Assembly: GCF_040548875.1 (NCBI RefSeq)
Contig: NZ_JBEPSJ010000002.1
Coordinates: forward strand, 558,001-622,000
Length of the DNA stretch: 64,000 bases
Reading direction: 5' to 3'
Source of the DNA: Conyzicola nivalis_A
GTDB lineage: Bacteria; Actinomycetota; Actinomycetes; Actinomycetales; Microbacteriaceae
The notes below the pieces were generated by a model. It worked only from the letters and a program-made list of their open reading frames with translations, was not told where the DNA came from and did no database searches. Positions 32,194 to 40,248 of this stretch are shown one piece after another; the first letter of the stretch is position 1; every line of letters starts with the position of its first letter. The position numbers were made by a program, and so were the translations under genes.

Positions 32194-34311
32194 CTACTCG
32201 CCCTTGTTCTTCTGGATGATCTCGTCGGCGACCGCGCGGGGCACCTCTGAGTAGCTGTCGAACGTCATGGAGTAAACAGCACGTCCGGAAGTCTTCGACC
32301 GAAGGTCACCAACGTACCCGAACATCTCTGACAGTGGCACGTTTGCACGAATCACCTTGACGCCGGTGGCGTCCTCCATGGACTGGATCTGCCCGCGACG
32401 CGAGTTCAGGTCGCCGATTACGTCACCCATGTACTCCTCGGGCGTGCGAACCTCGACGGCCATCAACGGCTCGAGCAGAACGGGCTGTGCCTTGCGCGCG
32501 GCTTCCTTGAAAGCCATCGAGCCTGCGATCTTGAACGCCATTTCAGACGAGTCAACATCGTGGGCGGCACCGTCGAGGATGATTCCTCGAACGCCAACCA
32601 TCGGGTAGCCGGCGAGAACGCCGACAGCCATGGATGCCTGGAAACCTGCGTCGATCGAGCCGATGTACTCGCGCGGGATGCGACCACCGGAGACCTTGTT
32701 CTCGAATTCGTAGATCTTGTCGGGGGTCACCTCCATCGGCTCGAGCGAGATCTGCACCTTCGCGAACTGGCCGGATCCACCGGTCTGCTTCTTGTGGGTG
32801 TAGTCGTGCTTGTCGACGACGCGGCGAATCGTCTCGCGGTAGGCGACCTGGGGCTTGCCCACGTTCGCCTCGACGTTGAATTCGCGCTTCATGCGGTCTA
32901 CGAGGATGTCGAGGTGAAGCTCGCCCATTCCCTTGATGACCGTCTGGCCGGTGTCGACGTTCTGCTCGGTGCGGAACGTGGGGTCTTCCTCGGCGAGCTT
33001 CTGGATTGCGACGCCCAGCTTCTCCTGGTCCTGCTTCGTCTTCGGCTCGATCGCGACCTCGATGACGGGCTCGGGGAACGTCATCGACTCGAGAACAATC
33101 TGGTTGTTCGGGTCGGTGAGGGTGTCACCCGTGGTGGTGTCCTTGAGGCCGATGACCGCGTAGATGTGGCCGGCGGTGATCGAGTCGATCGGCATTTCCT
33201 TGTTGGCGTGCATCTGGAAGATCTTGCCGATGCGCTCCTTCTTGCCCTTGGTCGCGTTCATGAGCGCGGCACCCGAGTCGGCGTGACCGGAGTACACGCG
33301 GATGTAGGTGAGGCGACCGAAGAACGGATGAACCGCGACCTTGAACGCGAGCGCGGCGAAGGGCTCGGTGGCGTCGGGGTGACGGACGATGACCTTCTCC
33401 TCGTCGCGCACGTCGTGGCCCTCGGTTGCGGGCACGTCGAGCGGGCTGGGGAGGTAGTCAACGACGGCGTCGAGCATGGGCTGCACGCCGCGGTTCTTGA
33501 ACGCGGAACCGCAGAGCACCGGGTAGATCTGGCTGGAGATCGTCAGGCCACGGATAGCCTTCTTGATCTCGGCTACCGAGAAGTCGGTGTCGCCCTCCAT
33601 GAAGCGCTCGAGGAGCGCGTCGTCGGTCTCGGCGACGACCTCGAGCAGGGTCGCACGGTACTCGTTCGCCTTCTCGACGAGGTCGGCGGGGATCTCCTCG
33701 ATGGCGTACTTGGCGCCCATCTCGACGTCACCCTTGGAGTCGCCGCGCCACGTGAGCGCGCGCATCTCGACGATGTCTACGACACCCTCGAAGCCCGACT
33801 CGAATCCGATCGGGATCTGGATGACGAGGGGCTTGGCGCCGAGGCGCTTGATGATGGTGTCGACGGTGAAGTAGAAGTCGGCGCCCAGCTTGTCCATCTT
33901 GTTGACGAAGCAGATGCGGGGAACGTCGTACTTGTCGGCCTGGCGCCACACGGTCTCGGACTGGGGCTCAACGCCCTCCTTGCCGTCGAACACCGCGACG
34001 GCGCCGTCGAGGACGCGGAGCGAGCGCTCCACCTCGACGGTGAAGTCGACGTGACCGGGGGTGTCGATGATGTTGATCTGGTTGTTGTTCCAGAAGCACG
34101 TCGTGGCAGCGGACGTGATCGTGATGCCACGTTCCTGCTCCTGCGCCATCCAGTCCATCGTCGAGGCGCCGTCGTGGGTCTCGCCGATCTTGTGGTTGAC
34201 GCCGGTGTAGAACAGGATGCGCTCGGTGGTCGTGGTCTTGCCAGCATCGATGTGAGCCATGATGCCGATATTGCGGACCTTGTTCAGGTCGGTGAGCACG
34301 TCTTGTGCCAC
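32194..34311 (-). CDS. fusA: Elongation factor G
   Basis: A 705-residue translocase GTPase: G1 AHIDAGKTT, G3 DTPGHVDF, G4 NKMD, then domains II-V with GMGELHLDILVDRMKREFNV. It starts at GTG 34311, 90 bp after the rpsG stop, a gap that contains a perfect 40-bp palindrome. Standard str operon position. Confidence 0.99.
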   Translation of the reverse strand: MAQDVLTDLNKVRNIGIMAHIDAGKTTTTERILFYTGVNHKIGETHDGASTMDWMAQEQERGITITSAATTCFWNNNQINIIDTPGHVDFTVEVERSLRVLDGAVAVFDGKEGVEPQSETVWRQADKYDVPRICFVNKMDKLGADFYFTVDTIIKRLGAKPLVIQIPIGFESGFEGVVDIVEMRALTWRGDSKGDVEMGAKYAIEEIPADLVEKANEYRATLLEVVAETDDALLERFMEGDTDFSVAEIKKAIRGLTISSQIYPVLCGSAFKNRGVQPMLDAVVDYLPSPLDVPATEGHDVRDEEKVIVRHPDATEPFAALAFKVAVHPFFGRLTYIRVYSGHADSGAALMNATKGKKERIGKIFQMHANKEMPIDSITAGHIYAVIGLKDTTTGDTLTDPNNQIVLESMTFPEPVIEVAIEPKTKQDQEKLGVAIQKLAEEDPTFRTEQNVDTGQTVIKGMGELHLDILVDRMKREFNVEANVGKPQVAYRETIRRVVDKHDYTHKKQTGGSGQFAKVQISLEPMEVTPDKIYEFENKVSGGRIPREYIGSIDAGFQASMAVGVLAGYPMVGVRGIILDGAAHDVDSSEMAFKIAGSMAFKEAARKAQPVLLEPLMAVEVRTPEEYMGDVIGDLNSRRGQIQSMEDATGVKVIRANVPLSEMFGYVGDLRSKTSGRAVYSMTFDSYSEVPRAVADEIIQKNKGE

Positions 34312-34352
34312 GGAGTTCCTCCGAAAGAAGTTGGGTGATGGGGTGGTGCGTT

Positions 34353-34392
34353 ATTCGAGGTGGCGGATGCCGCGGCATCCGCCACCTCGAAT
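34353..34392 (-). other. Perfect 40-bp palindrome between rpsG and fusA
   Basis: The 20-base arm beginning ATTCGAGGTGGCGGATG at 34353 is mirrored without any mismatch up to 34392, with no unpaired centre (GCCGCGGC). It starts 8 bases after the rpsG stop and ends 41 bases before fusA. In RNA it gives a very stable hairpin without a T-run, suggesting mRNA processing, partial termination or stabilisation of the rpsL-rpsG message. Confidence 0.85.
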
Positions 34393-34400
34393 GAGGCTGG

Positions 34401-34871
34401 TTACCAGCGGTAGTGCGCGAAGGCCTTGTTCGACTCGGCCATCTTGTGAGTGTCCTCGCGACGCTTCACCGCGGCGCCGAGGCCGTTCGATGCGTCGAGG
34501 ATCTCGTTCGTGAGGCGCTCAGTCATGGTCTTCTCACGACGGCCCTTGGCGTAGCTCGTGAGCCAGCGGAGAGCGAGCGTGTTGGCACGGTGAGGCTTGA
34601 CCTCGACCGGGACCTGGTAGGTCGAGCCACCGACGCGGCGGCTGCGGACCTCAAGGGTGGGGCGAACGTTGTCGAGGGCCTTCTTCAAGGTGACGACGGC
34701 GTCCTGGCCGTTCTTGGCGGATACGCCTTCGAGTGCACCGTAGACGATGCGCTCTGCGAGGCCCTTCTTGCCATCAAGAAGGATCTTGTTGACGAGCTGG
34801 CTGACGATGGGGGCGCCGTAGACCGGATCGGCTACTACGGGGCGCTTGGGAGCTGGACCCTTGCGAGGCAT
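34401..34871 (-). CDS. rpsG: 30S ribosomal protein S7
   Basis: A 156-residue S7 (MPRKGPAPKRPVVADPVYGA; VRSRRVGGSTYQVPVEVKPH; NEILDASNGLGAAVKRREDT; ending AHYRW). S7 nucleates the 30S head near the E site. Its ATG overlaps the rpsL stop by one base. Confidence 0.99.
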   Translation of the reverse strand: MPRKGPAPKRPVVADPVYGAPIVSQLVNKILLDGKKGLAERIVYGALEGVSAKNGQDAVVTLKKALDNVRPTLEVRSRRVGGSTYQVPVEVKPHRANTLALRWLTSYAKGRREKTMTERLTNEILDASNGLGAAVKRREDTHKMAESNKAFAHYRW

Positions 34872-35245
34872 TACTTCTTCTCCATCTTCGCGCCGTAACG
34901 GCTGCGAGCCTGCTTGCGGTTCTTGACGGCCTGCGTGTCGAGGGCGCCGCGAACGATCTTGTAACGAACACCGGGGAGGTCCTTAACGCGACCGCCGCGG
35001 ACCAGGACCATGGAGTGCTCCTGGAGGTTGTGGCCTTCACCGGGGATGTAGGCGGTGACCTCGGTGCCGTTGCTCAGCTTGACGCGAGCGACCTTGCGCA
35101 GGGCAGAGTTCGGCTTCTTCGGGGTGGTCGTGTAGACGCGGGTGCAAACGCCGCGCTGCTGCGGGTTGCCCTTGAGGGCGGGCGCCTTGGTCTTGACGAC
35201 CTTCGGCGAACGGCCCTTACGGACCAACTGCTGAATGGTGGGCAC
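34871..35245 (-). CDS. rpsL: 30S ribosomal protein S12
   Basis: A 124-residue decoding-centre protein: MPTIQQLVRKGRSPKVVKTK, the streptomycin loop TPKKPNSALRK and the second loop GGRVKDLPGVRYK are the wild-type sequences, so no streptomycin-resistance change is seen at these loops. It is first in the str operon, with a promoter about 220 bp upstream. Confidence 0.99.
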   Translation of the reverse strand: MPTIQQLVRKGRSPKVVKTKAPALKGNPQQRGVCTRVYTTTPKKPNSALRKVARVKLSNGTEVTAYIPGEGHNLQEHSMVLVRGGRVKDLPGVRYKIVRGALDTQAVKNRKQARSRYGAKMEKK

Positions 35246-35460
35246 TAAGTAACTCCTTGTAATAACTGCACGGTGACAGCTGCATGATGGTTAGCATTCG
35301 AGTGAGCTTCGCAGTTCATCTCGAGTTCATCTGGACCCGGCAGATGCCAGGTATGCCGTGGGGGGCGATCGTGAGAACGACCCCATATATGTGGTGAGTT
35401 GCTGCTCCTCAGCGCCACGAGGGCACGGCGGGAGCGCACGACAAAGCGCACACCTGCAAA

Positions 35461-35489
35461 ATACTATCCCCGCGGGGGCTGGCGGTCAA
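35461..35489 (-). promoter_or_regulatory. str operon (rpsL) promoter
   Basis: On the minus strand TTGACC (35484-35489) and TAGTAT (35461-35466) are separated by exactly 17 bp. Transcription would start near 35454 and produce a leader of about 210 bases before rpsL. This is a near-consensus primary-sigma promoter. The rest of the 285-bp gap (35246-35530) shows no gene. Confidence 0.7.
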
Positions 35490-35530
35490 ATGAGTTCGCC
35501 TGCAGCGCAGCACCACTGTGCTACCTCAAG

Positions 35531-35962
35531 TCAGTGACGGGTCAGCGCCCACACGACGAGCACGTCGACGGCGGCGAGCAGCGCCGCCCCGATCACGAAG
35601 GGGCTCGTCGCGTACGCACCGATGAACAGCACGAACCACGACAGGTCGGCGGTGACGAGCGTGTAGCCGACCGCGCCAACGAGCAGCATCCCTATATATA
35701 CGGATGCCGCGGCGACCAGCGCCGGCCCCGTGGGGCTCGTGCGCTGCCGCACCCGCAGCAGCGCGGCGAAGGTGATGAGGCATGCGGTGAGCACGATCGC
35801 CGGCCCCAGCAGGGGGCCTGCGTCGGCCTGGGCGATCGCGTCGACGTCGAGGGCGAGGCTCACGAAGCCCCACAGCGCGATGACTCCCGCACCGTAGGTG
35901 ATTGTCGCTAGAAGCGGCAGCATCCGCGGGTCGGGAGGTGGCGGCAGCTGGGCGTCACCCAT
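35531..35962 (-). CDS. Small four-helix membrane protein, unknown function
   Basis: A 143-residue protein with a short Pro-rich N-terminus (MGDAQLPPPPDPRMLPLL) and four hydrophobic helices (about 16-38, 50-70, 82-104, 112-138). It resembles uncharacterised actinobacterial membrane proteins. The start is 7 bp after the preceding gene's stop, so the two form a pair. No catalytic motif is seen. Confidence 0.8.
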   Translation of the reverse strand: MGDAQLPPPPDPRMLPLLATITYGAGVIALWGFVSLALDVDAIAQADAGPLLGPAIVLTACLITFAALLRVRQRTSPTGPALVAAASVYIGMLLVGAVGYTLVTADLSWFVLFIGAYATSPFVIGAALLAAVDVLVVWALTRH

Positions 35963-35969
35963 CGACGGC

Positions 35970-36848
35970 TCAGTATCCGCGCGCCTGGGCCCGCTCGCGC
36001 TCGAACGCGGCCTTGGCGTCGGCGTTGCGCACCTTGAGCTTGCGGCCGCGGTTCGCGATGATCGCTCCGGCCCAGATCATGATCTCGCGGGCCACCAGCG
36101 CCGCGGCGATGGTGAACGGGCTGACCGTTCCGAGTCGGAACTGCTCTTCGGCCTCAGCCGGCGTGAGCAGAACGACGCCGTTGCTCAGCAGCACGGTGCC
36201 GATCGTGGCGAAGTAGACGAACAGCGCGACGGCGAGGCTGCCGATGACGTACGTCCACCAGCCGGCGCGGTTGAGCAGCAGCACCAGCACGATCGATCCG
36301 ATGAGGAAGAACAGCGCCGGCACATAGAACGCCGTCTGGCCGAGGAAGTCGAGGTAGAGCCCGTCTGCGCGGGCGCTGTAGATGATCGTCATGACGATGG
36401 CGAGCACGATCAGGAACACGATCGTGGCGGCCACCGAGATGAGCACGCCGAAGCCGCGGTTGCCCTTGTCGACCGGCGCCTGCGGGGCGTTCACGTAGAC
36501 GACGCTGGGCTGCGGGGGGACGGGTGCGACGGGCGCCTGAGGCTCCTGCGGGGCGTAGGCGGCCTGCGCGGCCTGCGGCTCTTCGTGCGCGCCGGTGTCT
36601 TCTGGGGCGTAGGCCTCTTCTACGACGGTGGTCTCTTCTTCGACGAACACGGGCTCGTCGTCGACGTAGCCGACTGTCTCGCTCTCTTCGACGACGATCT
36701 CTTCCGGCTCGACCAGGGCGGGAGGTGCTTCATCGGCATCCGGCTCGGAATCGACGGTCGCGACCACGGGCTCCCCGCCGTCGACGATGCTGTCGTAGAC
36801 CGGGTTCTCTCCGGTCGGCGTCGTGGGTTCGTCGGTCTTGTCGGCCAT
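35970..36848 (-). CDS. Membrane protein with acidic N-terminal region, unknown function
   Basis: A 292-residue protein. Residues 1-90 are strongly acidic (EEIVVEESETVGYVDDEP), followed by a Pro/Ala/Gln linker and four transmembrane helices (about 135-160, 168-190, 198-222, 240-262) and a basic tail (NRGRKLKVRNADAKAAFERE). The ATG has a good AGGAG site. Such proteins are common in Microbacteriaceae but not characterised. The N-terminal region is probably cytoplasmic and disordered. Confidence 0.8.
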   Translation of the reverse strand: MADKTDEPTTPTGENPVYDSIVDGGEPVVATVDSEPDADEAPPALVEPEEIVVEESETVGYVDDEPVFVEEETTVVEEAYAPEDTGAHEEPQAAQAAYAPQEPQAPVAPVPPQPSVVYVNAPQAPVDKGNRGFGVLISVAATIVFLIVLAIVMTIIYSARADGLYLDFLGQTAFYVPALFFLIGSIVLVLLLNRAGWWTYVIGSLAVALFVYFATIGTVLLSNGVVLLTPAEAEEQFRLGTVSPFTIAAALVAREIMIWAGAIIANRGRKLKVRNADAKAAFERERAQARGY

Positions 36849-36952
36849 CGAAGTACTCCTTAGCAGGCCCGCGCGGCCATCAAAATTTGTCGTGTCACTC
36901 TACCAACCGATGCGAGCGGACCAGCGGGGACTAGCCGGTCTGCCGTGAAATA

Positions 36953-36995
36953 CGGATGCCCGCGGTCGCCCTGGGTGGGCGAGCGCGGGCATCCG
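36953..36995 (-). terminator. Terminator at the end of the pilus operon
   Basis: GGATGCCCGCG (36954-36964) pairs with 36984-36994, with an inner TCGCCC/GGGCGA stem. On the minus strand TATTTCACGG follows. It starts 14 bases after the pilO stop and isolates the pil operon from the membrane-protein pair. Confidence 0.8.
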
Positions 36996-37009
36996 GGCGG
37001 GTAGCGGTG

Positions 37010-37645
37010 TTACTCGGCGGCGGCGGCCTCCGGCGCGGGTGCCGGCGCGGCCGCAGGGTCGACGTATGGAACATCGAGGAGAACGTAGACGAGGCCTGTG
37101 ATGGTCGTCGTGGTGACGCCGTCCGCGGCAGGCGCCACACTTACATCGCTAACCAAAACAAGCCTGCTCCCCGTCTGCAGCCCCTTGACGAAGTTCAGCG
37201 TCGACTCCCGCGCTCCGGTGACAGTTATCGCCACAGAGATGGAAGCGAAGTTATTGTTCATCACGGATGCCGGAATAGCCCCCTCGACTGCGGGAGCCGG
37301 GAGGAACAGCACGGCCTCGGCCGGAGTGTAGTTCGTGACGACGACTCCGTTGACTGCCTGCAGCGCGCCCAGTTCGCCAATGAACGTGTCCAAGTCGTCC
37401 GAAGCCGGCACAGATCGGCGCAGCTCAGCTACTTGAGACCTCAGTTCGTCGATGGTCTCCGCCTGCGTTCTGAGCTGGATGAGCTCGGCCGCGTGTTGGC
37501 CGTTCAGCAGTTCTACGGCGGCGCGGTCGGAATCGCTTGCTGCCGCCGCGTCAAGCTGGGGCTTCACGCCGAGCAACCCGCTGAGCGTCAGCACTATCAC
37601 GATAACTAGAGCGCCGGAGATGATCCAGATTCTGTTGTTGTTCAT
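37010..37645 (-). CDS. pilO: Type IV pilus inner-membrane protein PilO-like
   Basis: A 211-residue bitopic protein: a single N-terminal helix (IWIISGALVIVIVLTLSGLL), a coiled region (RTQAETIDELRSQVAELRRS) and a ferredoxin-like domain with YTPAEAVLF and SISVAITVTGARESTLNFV. The Ala/Pro/Glu-rich end is not conserved. With PilM and PilN it forms the alignment complex connecting motor and pilus. It is last in the operon, 2 bp after pilN. Confidence 0.88.
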   Translation of the reverse strand: MNNNRIWIISGALVIVIVLTLSGLLGVKPQLDAAAASDSDRAAVELLNGQHAAELIQLRTQAETIDELRSQVAELRRSVPASDDLDTFIGELGALQAVNGVVVTNYTPAEAVLFLPAPAVEGAIPASVMNNNFASISVAITVTGARESTLNFVKGLQTGSRLVLVSDVSVAPAADGVTTTTITGLVYVLLDVPYVDPAAAPAPAPEAAAAE

Positions 37646-37647
37646 CG

Positions 37648-38346
37648 TCAGTTCTCGCCTTCTACGTCGGTCGCTACTGCCTCGTCGACAGATGGCGCAA
37701 ACCGGTTGGTGTACGCGGCGTCGGTCACAGCGAGGTGAACTTCCACTGTGTAGCCGCCAGCGTCACCTCGACTGACCGATTTCGCAACCGCGCCCCCGTA
37801 CTCGGGGAGGCTCTTCATCGCAACGATCCATGCCTGCGTGAGTTCGAGGGATGGGCTGGACACGGTGAACGTTACGTTCGCCGCGCGGACCGTCTGGCCC
37901 GGTGCCGTGGGTGGAGTCAGTGCGGCGAGGGGCGAACCCGACTTGATCACGAGCCCCTCTATGGTGACACCCGCCGGCAGCGTCGGGACGACCCGAAGGT
38001 AGAACTCGTTCCAGTCGATCTCCGTGATCGCGCCCGCCTGACGGGCGTCTGCTACCGTCACCATCTGTTGAGTGAGCGCGCGTACTTCGGCGTACTCCGA
38101 CTGCTGCGCCAACAGCGTCGACGTCGTCAAACGCGCATCCTCGTATTTCACTCTGGCCTCAACGGCTTGCCAGCTGGCGATTGCATACGCGCCCGCACTA
38201 AGTACGAGCGCCCCGATGACGCCGAAGACCAGGGCTCGCCGGACGGCGGCACCCTTCTTTCGGTCTGCGACCTCAGGAGGCAGTAGATCTACTCGTGGGG
38301 AGGCCCCGAGAACCAGCCGGGCTTCCTTTGTACCGCGGGCGCTCAT
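37648..38346 (-). CDS. pilN: Type IV pilus assembly protein PilN-like
   Basis: A 232-residue protein with the cytoplasmic PilM-binding motif RVDLLPPEV near residue 19, one membrane helix (about 35-60), a coiled region and a PilN-fold periplasm-side domain. The ATG overlaps the pilM stop (ATGA), showing translational coupling. In a monoderm, this complex lies in the single membrane. Confidence 0.9.
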   Translation of the reverse strand: MSARGTKEARLVLGASPRVDLLPPEVADRKKGAAVRRALVFGVIGALVLSAGAYAIASWQAVEARVKYEDARLTTSTLLAQQSEYAEVRALTQQMVTVADARQAGAITEIDWNEFYLRVVPTLPAGVTIEGLVIKSGSPLAALTPPTAPGQTVRAANVTFTVSSPSLELTQAWIVAMKSLPEYGGAVAKSVSRGDAGGYTVEVHLAVTDAAYTNRFAPSVDEAVATDVEGEN

Positions 38347-39389
38347 GCTGCCGATCCCAAGGCGAGGCCGAGCGCGACAGACATCGAGTCTCGGACGTCT
38401 GGCGAGTGCTGGCTGACGCTCTTTGATGCGTTCAGTGTCGCGAATGGGTCCGAGAGCACGACCTCCGTGCGGGTTAGTTCCTGGAGCGCGCTGGCGAAGC
38501 CGGCTAGTCGTGAGCCGCCGCCGCTCAGCACGATGCGCTCCACGTTCGCCACCTGGTGGGTGTTGTCGAAGTAGCTGAGGGTGTTGCGGATGCTATTGAG
38601 CAGTTCGGCGGACGCGCGGTGGATGTGCTCGAGGATCGGCCTGTGTTCTGGATTGACCGCGGACGGGGAGAGTCCGAGGGCACGCTTCGCGTTCTCAGCG
38701 ATGCCTTCTTCGATCTCCAGACTCATCGCAATTGCGAGAGTCGCGTCGTTGCCGCCTGCCGGGATGATCCGGACGAACTGGGGCACTCCCCCGATGATTA
38801 TCACCACGTTGGTGGTGGCAGATCCTACGTCGACGATCGCAATGGTCTCCGGTCCTCCATGCGATCTGGCCTGAAGACGGGACAACGCGAACGGGATCAG
38901 GTCCACCTCTACTGGTGTCAAGCCGGCGAGAAGCGCCGCGTCGACATTCGCGAGGACTGATTGCTTGACAGCGGCGACCAGAAGACCGTTGACGACGGGG
39001 CCGTTTTCGCCCTCGGCCTCGGAGATGGGGTAGAAGTCGAGGAGCGCCTCGGAGACGGGCATAGGGAGCATGTCCTGAACCTGGAACGGCAGCGCCTCGC
39101 GAATCTGGGTAAGTGACATCTTCGGCATCACGAGGTCACGTGCGATTACCCGCTGATTGCCCATTCCCAGAACAACATCCTTGCTCTTGAATCCCCCCGA
39201 GCTCCAGAGCTTCTTGAGCGCCGACGCGACGGTGTGCGTCTCGAGGACCTCACCGCTCTTGGCTGCGCCCGACGGTAAGGGGACTTCGTGATAGCGCACA
39301 ACACTCGGCTTAGCTTTCGTCGATCCCTCAACTTCGACAGCGCGCACACTCGTGCTGCCGATATCGATTCCTACAATTCTTGTTGCCAT
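38343..39389 (-). CDS. pilM: Type IV pilus assembly ATPase-fold protein PilM
   Basis: A 348-residue actin-like protein: GIDIGSTSVRAVEVEGS (phosphate 1 loop), LVMPKMSLTQIREALPFQVQ, VDVGSATTNVVIIIGG (phosphate 2 loop) and IVLSGGGSRLAGF (adenosine loop). It is cytosolic and couples to PilN. It lies 28 bp after the prepilin peptidase gene. Confidence 0.95.
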   Translation of the reverse strand: MATRIVGIDIGSTSVRAVEVEGSTKAKPSVVRYHEVPLPSGAAKSGEVLETHTVASALKKLWSSGGFKSKDVVLGMGNQRVIARDLVMPKMSLTQIREALPFQVQDMLPMPVSEALLDFYPISEAEGENGPVVNGLLVAAVKQSVLANVDAALLAGLTPVEVDLIPFALSRLQARSHGGPETIAIVDVGSATTNVVIIIGGVPQFVRIIPAGGNDATLAIAMSLEIEEGIAENAKRALGLSPSAVNPEHRPILEHIHRASAELLNSIRNTLSYFDNTHQVANVERIVLSGGGSRLAGFASALQELTRTEVVLSDPFATLNASKSVSQHSPDVRDSMSVALGLALGSAA

Positions 39390-39417
39390 TCACTTGCCCC
39401 TCGTTGATGCCGTGCGA

Positions 39418-40248
39418 TTACGCGAGCTGGAACAGGCCCAGATACCAGTTCCAACTGCGCTCCCCGATGAAAATCCCCAACCACGCGCCCGCGAGCATCC
39501 ACGGCCCGAACGGTATGCCGCTCTTGCGGTTCGCCCTGCGCCCAATCAGCAAAGCCACACCGAACACGCCGCCGAGCACGAAGGCCGCGAACGCCCCGAC
39601 AATGAGCGTGCCCCAACCGAGGAATCCCAAAAGCATTCCGATGACGCCCGCGAGCTTCACGTCGCCGAATCCCATTCCGCCGGGATAGACGAGAGCCATC
39701 ACGAAATACGCCCCGAAGAGGGCCGCTCCGCCGATGGCGGCGCTCACCAGCTGCGAGAAGTCGCCGTAGATGGCCGATGCCGCAACAAGCAATGTTCCGA
39801 CGACGATGTACGACGGCAGCACGATCGCGTTTGGAAGTTTGTGGACGTCGAGATCGATCGCGGCTAGCGCGATGGTGACGGCGGCGAAATAGAGTGCCGC
39901 GACCAAGAGCACAACGCTAGCCACGACGGTCGTCGTCGGGGCGTCGAGGGGGATGGCGAACCTGAACGCGGTGAGGGCGAACAACGCGCCGGTGGCCGCT
40001 TCCACGAGGGGGTACCTTGCCGGGATCCGAGCATCACAGCGACGACAGCGGCCGCGAAGCAGTATCCACGAGAGCACGGGAATGTTGTCTCGGGGACTGA
40101 TCGGGGCTCCGCACGAGGTGCAGGAGCTCGGCGGCGCAACGATGGACTTTCCGATAGGAACCCGGTATATGACGACGTTGAGGAAGGAGCCGATGACCAG
40201 GCCGAGCAGTCCGGTGATGACAATGACCACGAGATGGACGGGGTCCAT
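39418..40248 (-). CDS. pilD: Prepilin peptidase / N-methyltransferase
   Basis: A 276-residue multi-pass membrane aspartic protease that cleaves and methylates prepilins. A CxxC...CxxC zinc site (SCTSCGAPIS; CRRCDARIP) follows the first helix, with NVVIYRVPIG before it; the catalytic aspartates are in AAIDLDVHKLPN and GMGFGDVKLAG. ATG 40248 shares one base with the stop of the PilX-like gene, so it is coupled. It can process PilA and the three minor pilins encoded just upstream. Confidence 0.95.
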   Translation of the reverse strand: MDPVHLVVIVITGLLGLVIGSFLNVVIYRVPIGKSIVAPPSSCTSCGAPISPRDNIPVLSWILLRGRCRRCDARIPARYPLVEAATGALFALTAFRFAIPLDAPTTTVVASVVLLVAALYFAAVTIALAAIDLDVHKLPNAIVLPSYIVVGTLLVAASAIYGDFSQLVSAAIGGAALFGAYFVMALVYPGGMGFGDVKLAGVIGMLLGFLGWGTLIVGAFAAFVLGGVFGVALLIGRRANRKSGIPFGPWMLAGAWLGIFIGERSWNWYLGLFQLA

